From: Siphonodentalium dalli
Taxonomy: Eukaryota; Mollusca; Scaphopoda; Gadilida; Siphonodentaliidae
Assembly: GCA_032622095.1 (NCBI GenBank)
Contig: CP136069.1
Span: 167,700,394 to 167,764,393, forward strand
Reading direction: 5' to 3'
DNA: 64,000 bases
Shown: in pieces, positions 45,101-60,100 of the stretch
Layout of the letters: each line of letters opens with the position of its first letter
Numbering within the stretch: the first letter of the stretch is position 1
Notes under the pieces: model-generated
Databases searched by the model: none
The model's input: only the letters and a program-made list of their open reading frames with translations
Told to the model about the DNA's origin: nothing
Translations under genes and position numbers: made by a program

Positions 45101-48100
45101 CATGGTAGTAAAAATGGTTGAAATCATCGCAAAAATAAAATTGCGAAAATTTCGCCCCCACCCTAACCAAAAATTGTAAGTCCGACCCTGTCCAAATTAT
45201 TTTTGTGAAGTATATTGACAACGGCCAGCACTACCATAGAAACTAAATCCAGCTATCTTTCTTGCTATGTGAGAACAGGCGATCAGAACATATCGAGGTT
45301 GACATATATATGGGAGATAACTCTGGAGAGGAAAGACGGACAAAGTTTTTGATGTGCTCACGATTCAGTCGATATCAAGATGTATCTATCGACCAAATTT
45401 CAGTGCTGTATTCCTTATATTTTCGGAGTTCTGAAAACACCAATTTTTCACATAGAGGGAGATAACTCTGCAAATCAAGTGAGGACATGATTCTCAATAG
45501 GCCTAAGCACTAGAGTTTGTATACATATATATACATACAAAGTTTTAGCTTTCTAACTCTTGTATTGACTGAGCTATGCTCATTATAAAATTGCTAAGAA
45601 GAATAATAATAATAGAGAAAAATAAAAATCACAAAAACAATATACTTCCATGTAAAACATGGAAGTATAATAAGGAAATCGCGCGGAATTGATTGGTATG
45701 TCGATATTATGGTTTCTTGACATTTCTGTGTTCAGTTGGAACGTTCTGGTGTGACCCCCACCCATACCTCGGAATTGGGTGACGCGGGTAGAAAAGTCAC
45801 CATATCTCGGCCAATTTTCGAGATATCGAGCTAATTTTTGCGTGATTGTGTTCGCAATTGATGCCCCTTTATTATATTGTAGGGTTTTAGTAAGATATTG
45901 TGGCGATATTCTACTATGTAGGTCTATATGTATGCTGTTCAGTATATACATTTCGATTATCTCTGGCTTCCATCGACATAATACGGCAAGTAGGTAATCG
46001 TTTAGAAGTACTAGAAATTCCCCATCGAATGACACCAAAAAAGTGACGATTGGTTGTAGGAATTTAAATCCATAGTGCATCTTCTGTAAACTTGATAAGA
46101 ATTAATGGGCCAAAATTTCTACATTTTTCAACCGATTTACAAAATTCTTTCTTGAGTACTCTCAGAACGTCCTATAGATACTTCACAGCAATTTTGTTTC
46201 GAATCTGAGACGATAAAAAAATGACAATTTTTGCCCCCCTCCCTAATAGGGACAAATATTTTTGGATCTTGGTAAAAATTGCACCAGTTCGTCTTCTCTC
46301 TATGAATAACACGCTCACATAAACCAAATCCTGCTCATGTGCGTCGTCTAGGAGGAGTTGTGGTCACAACCACTTTCTCCTCAGCCAATGTATGAATACA
46401 ATATTCGATGGTCTGTAACTTGGACATTTCTCAACCGATTTACAAAATTCTTTCAGGAGGATCATTAGTACGTCCTAAAGATACATGGTAGTAAAAATGG
46501 TTGAAATCATCGCAAAAATAAAATTGCGAAAATTTCGCCCCCACCCTAACCAAAAATTGTAAGTCCGACCCTGTCCAAATTATTTTTGTGAAGTATATTG
46601 ACAACGGCCAGCACTACCATAGAAACTAAATCCAGCTATCTTTCTTGCTATGTGAGAACAGGCGATCAGAACATATCGAGGTTGACATATATATGGGAGA
46701 TAACTCTGGAGAGGAAAGACGGACAAAGTTTTTGATGTGCTCACGATTCAGTCGATATCAAGATGTATCTATCGACCAAATTTCAGTGCTGTATTCCTTA
46801 TATTTTCGGAGTTCTGAAAACACCAATTTTTCACATAGAGGGAGATAACTCTGCAAATCAAGTGAGGACATGATTCTCAATAGGCCTAAGCACTAGAGTT
46901 TGTATACATATATATACATACAAAGTTTTAGCTTTCTAACTCTTGTATTGACTGAGCTATGCTCATTATAAAATTGCTAAGAAGAATAATAATAATAGAG
47001 AAAAATAAAAATCACAAAAACAATATACTTCCATGTAAAACATGGAAGTATAATAAGGAAATCGCGCGGAATTGATTGGTATGTCGATATTATGGTTTCT
47101 TGACATTTCTGTGTTCAGTTGGAACGTTCTGGTGTGACCCCCACCCATACCTCGGAATTGGGTGACGCGGGTAGAAAAGTCACCATATCTCGGCCAATTT
47201 TCGAGATATCGAGCTAATTTTTGCGTGATTGTGTTCGCAATTGATGCCCCTTTATTATATTGTAGGGTTTTAGTAAGATATTGTGGCGATATTCTACTAT
47301 GTAGGTCTATATGTATGCTGTTCAGTATATACATTTCGATTATCTCTGGCTTCCATCGACATAATACGGCAAGTAGGTAATCGTTTAGAAGTACTAGAAA
47401 TTCCCCATCGAATGACACCAAAAAAGTGACGATTGGTTGTAGGAATTTAAATCCATAGTGCATCTTCTGTAAACTTGATAAGAATTAATGGGCCAAAATT
47501 TCTACATTTTTCAACCGATTTACAAAATTCTTTCTTGAGTACTCTCAGAACGTCCTATAGATACTTCACAGCAATTTTGTTTCGAATCTGAGACGATAAA
47601 AAAATGACAATTTTTGCCCCCCTCCCTAATAGGGACAAATATTTTTGGATCTTGGTAAAAATTGCACCAGTTCGTCTTCTCTCTATGAATAACACGCTCA
47701 CATAAACCAAATCCTGCTCATGTGCGTCGTCTAGGAGGAGTTGTGGTCACAACCACTTTCTCCTCAGCCAATGTATGAATACAATATTCGATGGTCTGTA
47801 ACTTGGACATTTCTCAACCGATTTACAAAATTCTTTCAGGAGGATCATTAGTACGTCCTAAAGATACATGGTAGTAAAAATGGTTGAAATCATCGCAAAA
47901 ATAAAATTGCGAAAATTTCGCCCCCACCCTAACCAAAAATTGTAAGTCCGACCCTGTCCAAATTATTTTTGTGAAGTATATTGACAACGGCCAGCACTAC
48001 CATAGAAACTAAATCCAGCTATCTTTCTTGCTATGTGAGAACAGGCGATCAGAACATATCGAGGTTGACATATATATGGGAGATAACTCTGGAGAGGAAA

Positions 48101-51100
48101 GACGGACAAAGTTTTTGATGTGCTCACGATTCAGTCGATATCAAGATGTATCTATCGACCAAATTTCAGTGCTGTATTCCTTATATTTTCGGAGTTCTGA
48201 AAACACCAATTTTTCACATAGAGGGAGATAACTCTGCAAATCAAGTGAGGACATGATTCTCAATAGGCCTAAGCACTAGAGTTTGTATACATATATATAC
48301 ATACAAAGTTTTAGCTTTCTAACTCTTGTATTGACTGAGCTATGCTCATTATAAAATTGCTAAGAAGAATAATAATAATAGAGAAAAATAAAAATCACAA
48401 AAACAATATACTTCCATGTAAAACATGGAAGTATAATAAGGAAATCGCGCGGAATTGATTGGTATGTCGATATTATGGTTTCTTGACATTTCTGTGTTCA
48501 GTTGGAACGTTCTGGTGTGACCCCCACCCATACCTCGGAATTGGGTGACGCGGGTAGAAAAGTCACCATATCTCGGCCAATTTTCGAGATATCGAGCTAA
48601 TTTTTGCGTGATTGTGTTCGCAATTGATGCCCCTTTATTATATTGTAGGGTTTTAGTAAGATATTGTGGCGATATTCTACTATGTAGGTCTATATGTATG
48701 CTGTTCAGTATATACATTTCGATTATCTCTGGCTTCCATCGACATAATACGGCAAGTAGGTAATCGTTTAGAAGTACTAGAAATTCCCCATCGAATGACA
48801 CCAAAAAAGTGACGATTGGTTGTAGGAATTTAAATCCATAGTGCATCTTCTGTAAACTTGATAAGAATTAATGGGCCAAAATTTCTACATTTTTCAACCG
48901 ATTTACAAAATTCTTTCTTGAGTACTCTCAGAACGTCCTATAGATACTTCACAGCAATTTTGTTTCGAATCTGAGACGATAAAAAAATGACAATTTTTGC
49001 CCCCCTCCCTAATAGAGACAAATATTTTTGGATCTTGGTAAAAATTGCACCAGTTCGTCTTCTCTCTATGAATAACACGCTCACATAAACCAAATCCTGC
49101 TCATGTGCGTCGTCTAGGAGGAGTTGTGGTCACAACCACTTTCTCCTCAGCCAATGTATGAATACAATATTCGATGGTCTGTAACTTGGACATTTCTCAA
49201 CCGATTTACAAAATTCTTTCAGGAGGATCATTAGTACGTCCTAAAGATACATGGTAGTAAAAATGGTTGAAATCATCGCAAAAATAAAATTGCGAAAATT
49301 TCGCCCCCACCCTAACCAAAAATTGTAAGTCCGACCCTGTCCAAATTATTTTTGTGAAGTATATTGACAACGGCCAGCACTACCATAGAAACTAAATCCA
49401 GCTATCTTTCTTGCTATGTGAGAACAGGCGATCAGAACATATCGAGGTTGACATATATATGGGAGATAACTCTGGAGAGGAAAGACGGACAAAGTTTTTG
49501 ATGTGCTCACGATTCAGTCGATATCAAGATGTATCTATCGACCAAATTTCAGTGCTGTATTCCTTATATTTTCGGAGTTCTGAAAACACCAATTTTTCAC
49601 ATAGAGGGAGATAACTCTGCAAATCAAGTGAGGACATGATTCTCAATAGGCCTAAGCACTAGAGTTTGTATACATATATATACATACAAAGTTTTAGCTT
49701 TCTAACTCTTGTATTGACTGAGCTATGCTCATTATAAAATTGCTAAGAAGAATAATAATAATAGAGAAAAATAAAAATCACAAAAACAATATACTTCCAT
49801 GTAAAACATGGAAGTATAATAAGGAAATCGCGCGGAATTGATTGGTATGTCGATATTATGGTTTCTTGACATTTCTGTGTTCAGTTGGAACGTTCTGGTG
49901 TGACCCCCACCCATACCTCGGAATTGGGTGACGCGGGTAGAAAAGTCACCATATCTCGGCCAATTTTCGAGATATCGAGCTAATTTTTGCGTGATTGTGT
50001 TCGCAATTGATGCCCCTTTATTATATTGTAGGGTTTTAGTAAGATATTGTGGCGATATTCTACTATGTAGGTCTATATGTATGCTGTTCAGTATATACAT
50101 TTCGATTATCTCTGGCTTCCATCGACATAATACGGCAAGTAGGTAATCGTTTAGAAGTACTAGAAATTCCCCATCGAATGACACCAAAAAAGTGACGATT
50201 GGTTGTAGGAATTTAAATCCATAGTGCATCTTCTGTAAACTTGATAAGAATTAATGGGCCAAAATTTCTACATTTTTCAACCGATTTACAAAATTCTTTC
50301 TTGAGTACTCTCAGAACGTCCTATAGATACTTCACAGCAATTTTGTTTCGAATCTGAGACGATAAAAAAATGACAATTTTTGCCCCCCTCCCTAATAGGG
50401 ACAAATATTTTTGGATCTTGGTAAAAATTGCACCAGTTCGTCTTCTCTCTATGAATAACACGCTCACATAAACCAAATCCTGCTCATGTGCGTCGTCTAG
50501 GAGGAGTTGTGGTCACAACCACTTTCTCCTCAGCCAATGTATGAATACAATATTCGATGGTCTGTAACTTGGACATTTCTCAACCGATTTACAAAATTCT
50601 TTCAGGAGGATCATTAGTACGTCCTAAAGATACATGGTAGTAAAAATGGTTGAAATCATCGCAAAAATAAAATTGCGAAAATTTCGCCCCCACCCTAACC
50701 AAAAATTGTAAGTCCGACCCTGTCCAAATTATTTTTGTGAAGTATATTGACAACGGCCAGCACTACCATAGAAACTAAATCCAGCTATCTTTCTTGCTAT
50801 GTGAGAACAGGCGATCAGAACATATCGAGGTTGACATATATATGGGAGATAACTCTGGAGAGGAAAGACGGACAAAGTTTTTGATGTGCTCACGATTCAG
50901 TCGATATCAAGATGTATCTATCGACCAAATTTCAGTGCTGTATTCCTTATATTTTCGGAGTTCTGAAAACACCAATTTTTCACATAGAGGGAGATAACTC
51001 TGCAAATCAAGTGAGGACATGATTCTCAATAGGCCTAAGCACTAGAGTTTGTATACATATATATACATACAAAGTTTTAGCTTTCTAACTCTTGTATTGA

Positions 51101-54100
51101 CTGAGCTATGCTCATTATAAAATTGCTAAGAAGAATAATAATAATAGAGAAAAATAAAAATCACAAAAACAATATACTTCCATGTAAAACATGGAAGTAT
51201 AATAAGGAAATCGCGCGGAATTGATTGGTATGTCGATATTATGGTTTCTTGACATTTCTGTGTTCAGTTGGAACGTTCTGGTGTGACCCCCACCCATACC
51301 TCGGAATTGGGTGACGCGGGTAGAAAAGTCACCATATCTCGGCCAATTTTCGAGATATCGAGCTAATTTTTGCGTGATTGTGTTCGCAATTGATGCCCCT
51401 TTATTATATTGTAGGGTTTTAGTAAGATATTGTGGCGATATTCTACTATGTAGGTCTATATGTATGCTGTTCAGTATATACATTTCGATTATCTCTGGCT
51501 TCCATCGACATAATACGGCAAGTAGGTAATCGTTTAGAAGTACTAGAAATTCCCCATCGAATGACACCAAAAAAGTGACGATTGGTTGTAGGAATTTAAA
51601 TCCATAGTGCATCTTCTGTAAACTTGATAAGAATTAATGGGCCAAAATTTCTACATTTTTCAACCGATTTACAAAATTCTTTCTTGAGTACTCTCAGAAC
51701 GTCCTATAGATACTTCACAGCAATTTTGTTTCGAATCTGAGACGATAAAAAAATGACAATTTTTGCCCCCCTCCCTAATAGAGACAAATATTTTTGGATC
51801 TTGGTAAAAATTGCACCAGTTCGTCTTCTCTCTATGAATAACACGCTCACATAAACCAAATCCTGCTCATGTGCGTCGTCTAGGAGGAGTTGTGGTCACA
51901 ACCACTTTCTCCTCAGCCAATGTATGAATACAATATTCGATGGTCTGTAACTTGGACATTTCTCAACCGATTTACAAAATTCTTTCAGGAGGATCATTAG
52001 TACGTCCTAAAGATACATGGTAGTAAAAATGGTTGAAATCATCGCAAAAATAAAATTGCGAAAATTTCGCCCCCACCCTAACCAAAAATTGTAAGTCCGA
52101 CCCTGTCCAAATTATTTTTGTGAAGTATATTGACAACGGCCAGCACTACCATAGAAACTAAATCCAGCTATCTTTCTTGCTATGTGAGAACAGGCGATCA
52201 GAACATATCGAGGTTGACATATATATGGGAGATAACTCTGGAGAGGAAAGACGGACAAAGTTTTTGATGTGCTCACGATTCAGTCGATATCAAGATGTAT
52301 CTATCGACCAAATTTCAGTGCTGTATTCCTTATATTTTCGGAGTTCTGAAAACACCAATTTTTCACATAGAGGGAGATAACTCTGCAAATCAAGTGAGGA
52401 CATGATTCTCAATAGGCCTAAGCACTAGAGTTTGTATACATATATATACATACAAAGTTTTAGCTTTCTAACTCTTGTATTGACTGAGCTATGCTCATTA
52501 TAAAATTGCTAAGAAGAATAATAATAATAGAGAAAAATAAAAATCACAAAAACAATATACTTCCATGTAAAACATGGAAGTATAATAAGGAAATCGCGCG
52601 GAATTGATTGGTATGTCGATATTATGGTTTCTTGACATTTCTGTGTTCAGTTGGAACGTTCTGGTGTGACCCCCACCCATACCTCGGAATTGGGTGACGC
52701 GGGTAGAAAAGTCACCATATCTCGGCCAATTTTCGAGATATCGAGCTAATTTTTGCGTGATTGTGTTCGCAATTGATGCCCCTTTATTATATTGTAGGGT
52801 TTTAGTAAGATATTGTGGCGATATTCTACTATGTAGGTCTATATGTATGCTGTTCAGTATATACATTTCGATTATCTCTGGCTTCCATCGACATAATACG
52901 GCAAGTAGGTAATCGTTTAGAAGTACTAGAAATTCCCCATCGAATGACACCAAAAAAGTGACGATTGGTTGTAGGAATTTAAATCCATAGTGCATCTTCT
53001 GTAAACTTGATAAGAATTAATGGGCCAAAATTTCTACATTTTTCAACCGATTTACAAAATTCTTTCTTGAGTACTCTCAGAACGTCCTATAGATACTTCA
53101 CAGCAATTTTGTTTCGAATCTGAGACGATAAAAAAATGACAATTTTTGCCCCCCTCCCTAATAGGGACAAATATTTTTGGATCTTGGTAAAAATTGCACC
53201 AGTTCGTCTTCTCTCTATGAATAACACGCTCACATAAACCAAATCCTGCTCATGTGCGTCGTCTAGGAGGAGTTGTGGTCACAACCACTTTCTCCTCAGC
53301 CAATGTATGAATACAATATTCGATGGTCTGTAACTTGGACATTTCTCAACCGATTTACAAAATTCTTTCAGGAGGATCATTAGTACGTCCTAAAGATACA
53401 TGGTAGTAAAAATGGTTGAAATCATCGCAAAAATAAAATTGCGAAAATTTCGCCCCCACCCTAACCAAAAATTGTAAGTCCGACCCTGTCCAAATTATTT
53501 TTGTGAAGTATATTGACAACGGCCAGCACTACCATAGAAACTAAATCCAGCTATCTTTCTTGCTATGTGAGAACAGGCGATCAGAACATATCGAGGTTGA
53601 CATATATATGGGAGATAACTCTGGAGAGGAAAGACGGACAAAGTTTTTGATGTGCTCACGATTCAGTCGATATCAAGATGTATCTATCGACCAAATTTCA
53701 GTGCTGTATTCCTTATATTTTCGGAGTTCTGAAAACACCAATTTTTCACATAGAGGGAGATAACTCTGCAAATCAAGTGAGGACATGATTCTCAATAGGC
53801 CTAAGCACTAGAGTTTGTATACATATATATACATACAAAGTTTTAGCTTTCTAACTCTTGTATTGACTGAGCTATGCTCATTATAAAATTGCTAAGAAGA
53901 ATAATAATAATAGAGAAAAATAAAAATCACAAAAACAATATACTTCCATGTAAAACATGGAAGTATAATAAGGAAATCGCGCGGAATTGATTGGTATGTC
54001 GATATTATGGTTTCTTGACATTTCTGTGTTCAGTTGGAACGTTCTGGTGTGACCCCCACCCATACCTCGGAATTGGGTGACGCGGGTAGAAAAGTCACCA

Positions 54101-57100
54101 TATCTCGGCCAATTTTCGAGATATCGAGCTAATTTTTGCGTGATTGTGTTCGCAATTGATGCCCCTTTATTATATTGTAGGGTTTTAGTAAGATATTGTG
54201 GCGATATTCTACTATGTAGGTCTATATGTATGCTGTTCAGTATATACATTTCGATTATCTCTGGCTTCCATCGACATAATACGGCAAGTAGGTAATCGTT
54301 TAGAAGTACTAGAAATTCCCCATCGAATGACACCAAAAAAGTGACGATTGGTTGTAGGAATTTAAATCCATAGTGCATCTTCTGTAAACTTGATAAGAAT
54401 TAATGGGCCAAAATTTCTACATTTTTCAACCGATTTACAAAATTCTTTCTTGAGTACTCTCAGAACGTCCTATAGATACTTCACAGCAATTTTGTTTCGA
54501 ATCTGAGACGATAAAAAAATGACAATTTTTGCCCCCCTCCCTAATAGAGACAAATATTTTTGGATCTTGGTAAAAATTGCACCAGTTCGTCTTCTCTCTA
54601 TGAATAACACGCTCACATAAACCAAATCCTGCTCATGTGCGTCGTCTAGGAGGAGTTGTGGTCACAACCACTTTCTCCTCAGCCAATGTATGAATACAAT
54701 ATTCGATGGTCTGTAACTTGGACATTTCTCAACCGATTTACAAAATTCTTTCAGGAGGATCATTAGTACGTCCTAAAGATACATGGTAGTAAAAATGGTT
54801 GAAATCATCGCAAAAATAAAATTGCGAAAATTTCGCCCCCACCCTAACCAAAAATTGTAAGTCCGACCCTGTCCAAATTATTTTTGTGAAGTATATTGAC
54901 AACGGCCAGCACTACCATAGAAACTAAATCCAGCTATCTTTCTTGCTATGTGAGAACAGGCGATCAGAACATATCGAGGTTGACATATATATGGGAGATA
55001 ACTCTGGAGAGGAAAGACGGACAAAGTTTTTGATGTGCTCACGATTCAGTCGATATCAAGATGTATCTATCGACCAAATTTCAGTGCTGTATTCCTTATA
55101 TTTTCGGAGTTCTGAAAACACCAATTTTTCACATAGAGGGAGATAACTCTGCAAATCAAGTGAGGACATGATTCTCAATAGGCCTAAGCACTAGAGTTTG
55201 TATACATATATATACATACAAAGTTTTAGCTTTCTAACTCTTGTATTGACTGAGCTATGCTCATTATAAAATTGCTAAGAAGAATAATAATAATAGAGAA
55301 AAATAAAAATCACAAAAACAATATACTTCCATGTAAAACATGGAAGTATAATAAGGAAATCGCGCGGAATTGATTGGTATGTCGATATTATGGTTTCTTG
55401 ACATTTCTGTGTTCAGTTGGAACGTTCTGGTGTGACCCCCACCCATACCTCGGAATTGGGTGACGCGGGTAGAAAAGTCACCATATCTCGGCCAATTTTC
55501 GAGATATCGAGCTAATTTTTGCGTGATTGTGTTCGCAATTGATGCCCCTTTATTATATTGTAGGGTTTTAGTAAGATATTGTGGCGATATTCTACTATGT
55601 AGGTCTATATGTATGCTGTTCAGTATATACATTTCGATTATCTCTGGCTTCCATCGACATAATACGGCAAGTAGGTAATCGTTTAGAAGTACTAGAAATT
55701 CCCCATCGAATGACACCAAAAAAGTGACGATTGGTTGTAGGAATTTAAATCCATAGTGCATCTTCTGTAAACTTGATAAGAATTAATGGGCCAAAATTTC
55801 TACATTTTTCAACCGATTTACAAAATTCTTTCTTGAGTACTCTCAGAACGTCCTATAGATACTTCACAGCAATTTTGTTTCGAATCTGAGACGATAAAAA
55901 AATGACAATTTTTGCCCCCCCTCCCTAATAGGGACAAATATTTTTGGATCTTGGTAAAAATTGCACCAGTTCGTCTTCTCTCTATGAATAACACGCTCAC
56001 ATAAACCAAATCCTGCTCATGTGCGTCGTCTAGGAGGAGTTGTGGTCACAACCACTTTCTCCTCAGCCAATGTATGAATACAATATTCGATGGTCTGTAA
56101 CTTGGACATTTCTCAACCGATTTACAAAATTCTTTCAGGAGGATCATTAGTACGTCCTAAAGATACATGGTAGTAAAAATGGTTGAAATCATCGCAAAAA
56201 TAAAATTGCGAAAATTTCGCCCCCACCCTAACCAAAAATTGTAAGTCCGACCCTGTCCAAATTATTTTTGTGAAGTATATTGACAACGGCCAGCACTACC
56301 ATAGAAACTAAATCCAGCTATCTTTCTTGCTATGTGAGAACAGGCGATCAGAACATATCGAGGTTGACATATATATGGGAGATAACTCTGGAGAGGAAAG
56401 ACGGACAAAGTTTTTGATGTGCTCACGATTCAGTCGATATCAAGATGTATCTATCGACCAAATTTCAGTGCTGTATTCCTTATATTTTCGGAGTTCTGAA
56501 AACACCAATTTTTCACATAGAGGGAGATAACTCTGCAAATCAAGTGAGGACATGATTCTCAATAGGCCTAAGCACTAGAGTTTGTATACATATATATACA
56601 TACAAAGTTTTAGCTTTCTAACTCTTGTATTGACTGAGCTATGCTCATTATAAAATTGCTAAGAAGAATAATAATAATAGAGAAAAATAAAAATCACAAA
56701 AACAATATACTTCCATGTAAAACATGGAAGTATAATAAGGAAATCGCGCGGAATTGATTGGTATGTCGATATTATGGTTTCTTGACATTTCTGTGTTCAG
56801 TTGGAACGTTCTGGTGTGACCCCCACCCATACCTCGGAATTGGGTGACGCGGGTAGAAAAGTCACCATATCTCGGCCAATTTTCGAGATATCGAGCTAAT
56901 TTTTGCGTGATTGTGTTCGCAATTGATGCCCCTTTATTATATTGTAGGGTTTTAGTAAGATATTGTGGCGATATTCTACTATGTAGGTCTATATGTATGC
57001 TGTTCAGTATATACATTTCGATTATCTCTGGCTTCCATCGACATAATACGGCAAGTAGGTAATCGTTTAGAAGTACTAGAAATTCCCCATCGAATGACAC

Positions 57101-60100
57101 CAAAAAAGTGACGATTGGTTGTAGGAATTTAAATCCATAGTGCATCTTCTGTAAACTTGATAAGAATTAATGGGCCAAAATTTCTACATTTTTCAACCGA
57201 TTTACAAAATTCTTTCTTGAGTACTCTCAGAACGTCCTATAGATACTTCACAGCAATTTTGTTTCGAATCTGAGACGATAAAAAAATGACAATTTTTGCC
57301 CCCCTCCCTAATAGGGACAAATATTTTTGGATCTTGGTAAAAATTGCACCAGTTCGTCTTCTCTCTATGAATAACACGCTCACATAAACCAAATCCTGCT
57401 CATGTGCGTCGTCTAGGAGGAGTTGTGGTCACAACCACTTTCTCCTCAGCCAATGTATGAATACAATATTCGATGGTCTGTAACTTGGACATTTCTCAAC
57501 CGATTTACAAAATTCTTTCAGGAGGATCATTAGTACGTCCTAAAGATACATGGTAGTAAAAATGGTTGAAATCATCGCAAAAATAAAATTGCGAAAATTT
57601 CGCCCCCACCCTAACCAAAAATTGTAAGGACGACCCTGTCCAAATTATTTTTGTGAAGTATATTGACAACGGCCAGCACTACCATAGAAACTAAATCCAG
57701 CTATCTTTCTTGCTATGTGAGAACAGGCGATCAGAACATATCGAGGTTGACATATATATGGGAGATAACTCTGGAGAGGAAAGACGGACAAAGTTTTTGA
57801 TGTGCTCACGATTCAGTCGATATCAAGATGTATCTATCGACCAAATTTCAGTGCTGTATTCCTTATATTTTCGGAGTTCTGAAAACACCAATTTTTCACA
57901 TAGAGGGAGATAACTCTGCAAATCAAGTGAGGACATGATTCTCAATAGGCCTAAGCACTAGAGTTTGTATACATATATATACATACAAAGTTTTAGCTTT
58001 CTAACTCTTGTATTGACTGAGCTATGCTCATTATAAAATTGCTAAGAAGAATAATAATAATAGAGAAAAATAAAAATCACAAAAACAATATACTTCCATG
58101 TAAAACATGGAAGTATAATAAGGAAATCGCGCGGAATTGATTGGTATGTCGATATTATGGTTTCTTGACATTTCTGTGTTCAGTTGGAACGTTCTGGTGT
58201 GACCCCCACCCATACCTCGGAATTGGGTGACGCGGGTAGAAAAGTCACCATATCTCGGCCAATTTTCGAGATATCGAGCTAATTTTTGCGTGATTGTGTT
58301 CGCAATTGATGCCCCTTTATTATATTGTAGGGTTTTAGTAAGATATTGTGGCGATATTCTACTATGTAGGTCTATATGTATGCTGTTCAGTATATACATT
58401 TCGATTATCTCTGGCTTCCATCGACATAATACGGCAAGTAGGTAATCGTTTAGAAGTACTAGAAATTCCCCATCGAATGACACCAAAAAAGTGACGATTG
58501 GTTGTAGGAATTTAAATCCATAGTGCATCTTCTGTAAACTTGATAAGAATTAATGGGCCAAAATTTCTACATTTTTCAACCGATTTACAAAATTCTTTCT
58601 TGAGTACTCTCAGAACGTCCTATAGATACTTCACAGCAATTTTGGTTCGAATCTGAGACGATAAAAAAATGACAATTTTTGCCCCCCTCCCTAATAGGGA
58701 CAAATATTTTTGGATCTTGGTAAAAATTGCACCAGTTCGTCTTCTCTCTATGAATAACACGCTCACATAAACCAAATCCTGCTCATGTGCGTCGTCTAGG
58801 AGGAGTTGTGGTCACAACCACTTTCTCCTCAGCCAATGTATGAATACAATATTCGATGGTCTGTAACTTGGACATTTCTCAACCGATTTACAAAATTCTT
58901 TCAGGAGGATCATTAGTACGTCCTAAAGATACATGGTAGTAAAAATGGTTGAAATCATCGCAAAAATAAAATTGCGAAAATTTCGCCCCCACCCTAACCA
59001 AAAATTGTAAGTCCGACCCTGTCCAAATTATTTTTGTGAAGTATATTGACAACGGCCAGCACTACCATAGAAACTAAATCCAGCTATCTTTCTTGCTATG
59101 TGAGAACAGGCGATCAGAACATATCGAGGTTGACATATATATGGGAGATAACTCTGGAGAGGAAAGACGGACAAAGTTTTTGATGTGCTCACGATTCAGT
59201 CGATATCAAGATGTATCTATCGACCAAATTTCAGTGCTGTATTCCTTATATTTTCGGAGTTCTGAAAACACCAATTTTTCACATAGAGGGAGATAACTCT
59301 GCAAATCAAGTGAGGACATGATTCTCAATAGGCCTAAGCACTAGAGTTTGTATACATATATATACATACAAAGTTTTAGCTTTCTAACTCTTGTATTGAC
59401 TGAGCTATGCTCATTATAAAATTGCTAAGAAGAATAATAATAATAGAGAAAAATAAAAATCACAAAAACAATATACTTCCATGTAAAACATGGAAGTATA
59501 ATAAGGAAATCGCGCGGAATTGATTGGTATGTCGATATTATGGTTTCTTGACATTTCTGTGTTCAGTTGGAACGTTCTGGTGTGACCCCCACCCATACCT
59601 CGGAATTGGGTGACGCGGGTAGAAAAGTCACCATATCTCGGCCAATTTTCGAGATATCGAGCTAATTTTTGCGTGATTGTGTTCGCAATTGATGCCCCTT
59701 TATTATATTGTAGGGTTTTAGTAAGATATTGTGGCGATATTCTACTATGTAGGTCTATATGTATGCTGTTCAGTATATACATTTCGATTATCTCTGGCTT
59801 CCATCGACATAATACGGCAAGTAGGTAATCGTTTAGAAGTACTAGAAATTCCCCATCGAATGACACCAAAAAAGTGACGATTGGTTGTAGGAATTTAAAT
59901 CCATAGTGCATCTTCTGTAAACTTGATAAGAATTAATGGGCCAAAATTTCTACATTTTTCAACCGATTTACAAAATTCTTTCTTGAGTACTCTCAGAACG
60001 TCCTATAGATACTTCACAGCAATTTTGTTTCGAATCTGAGACGATAAAAAAATGACAATTTTTGCCCCCCTCCCTAATAGGGACAAATATTTTTGGATCT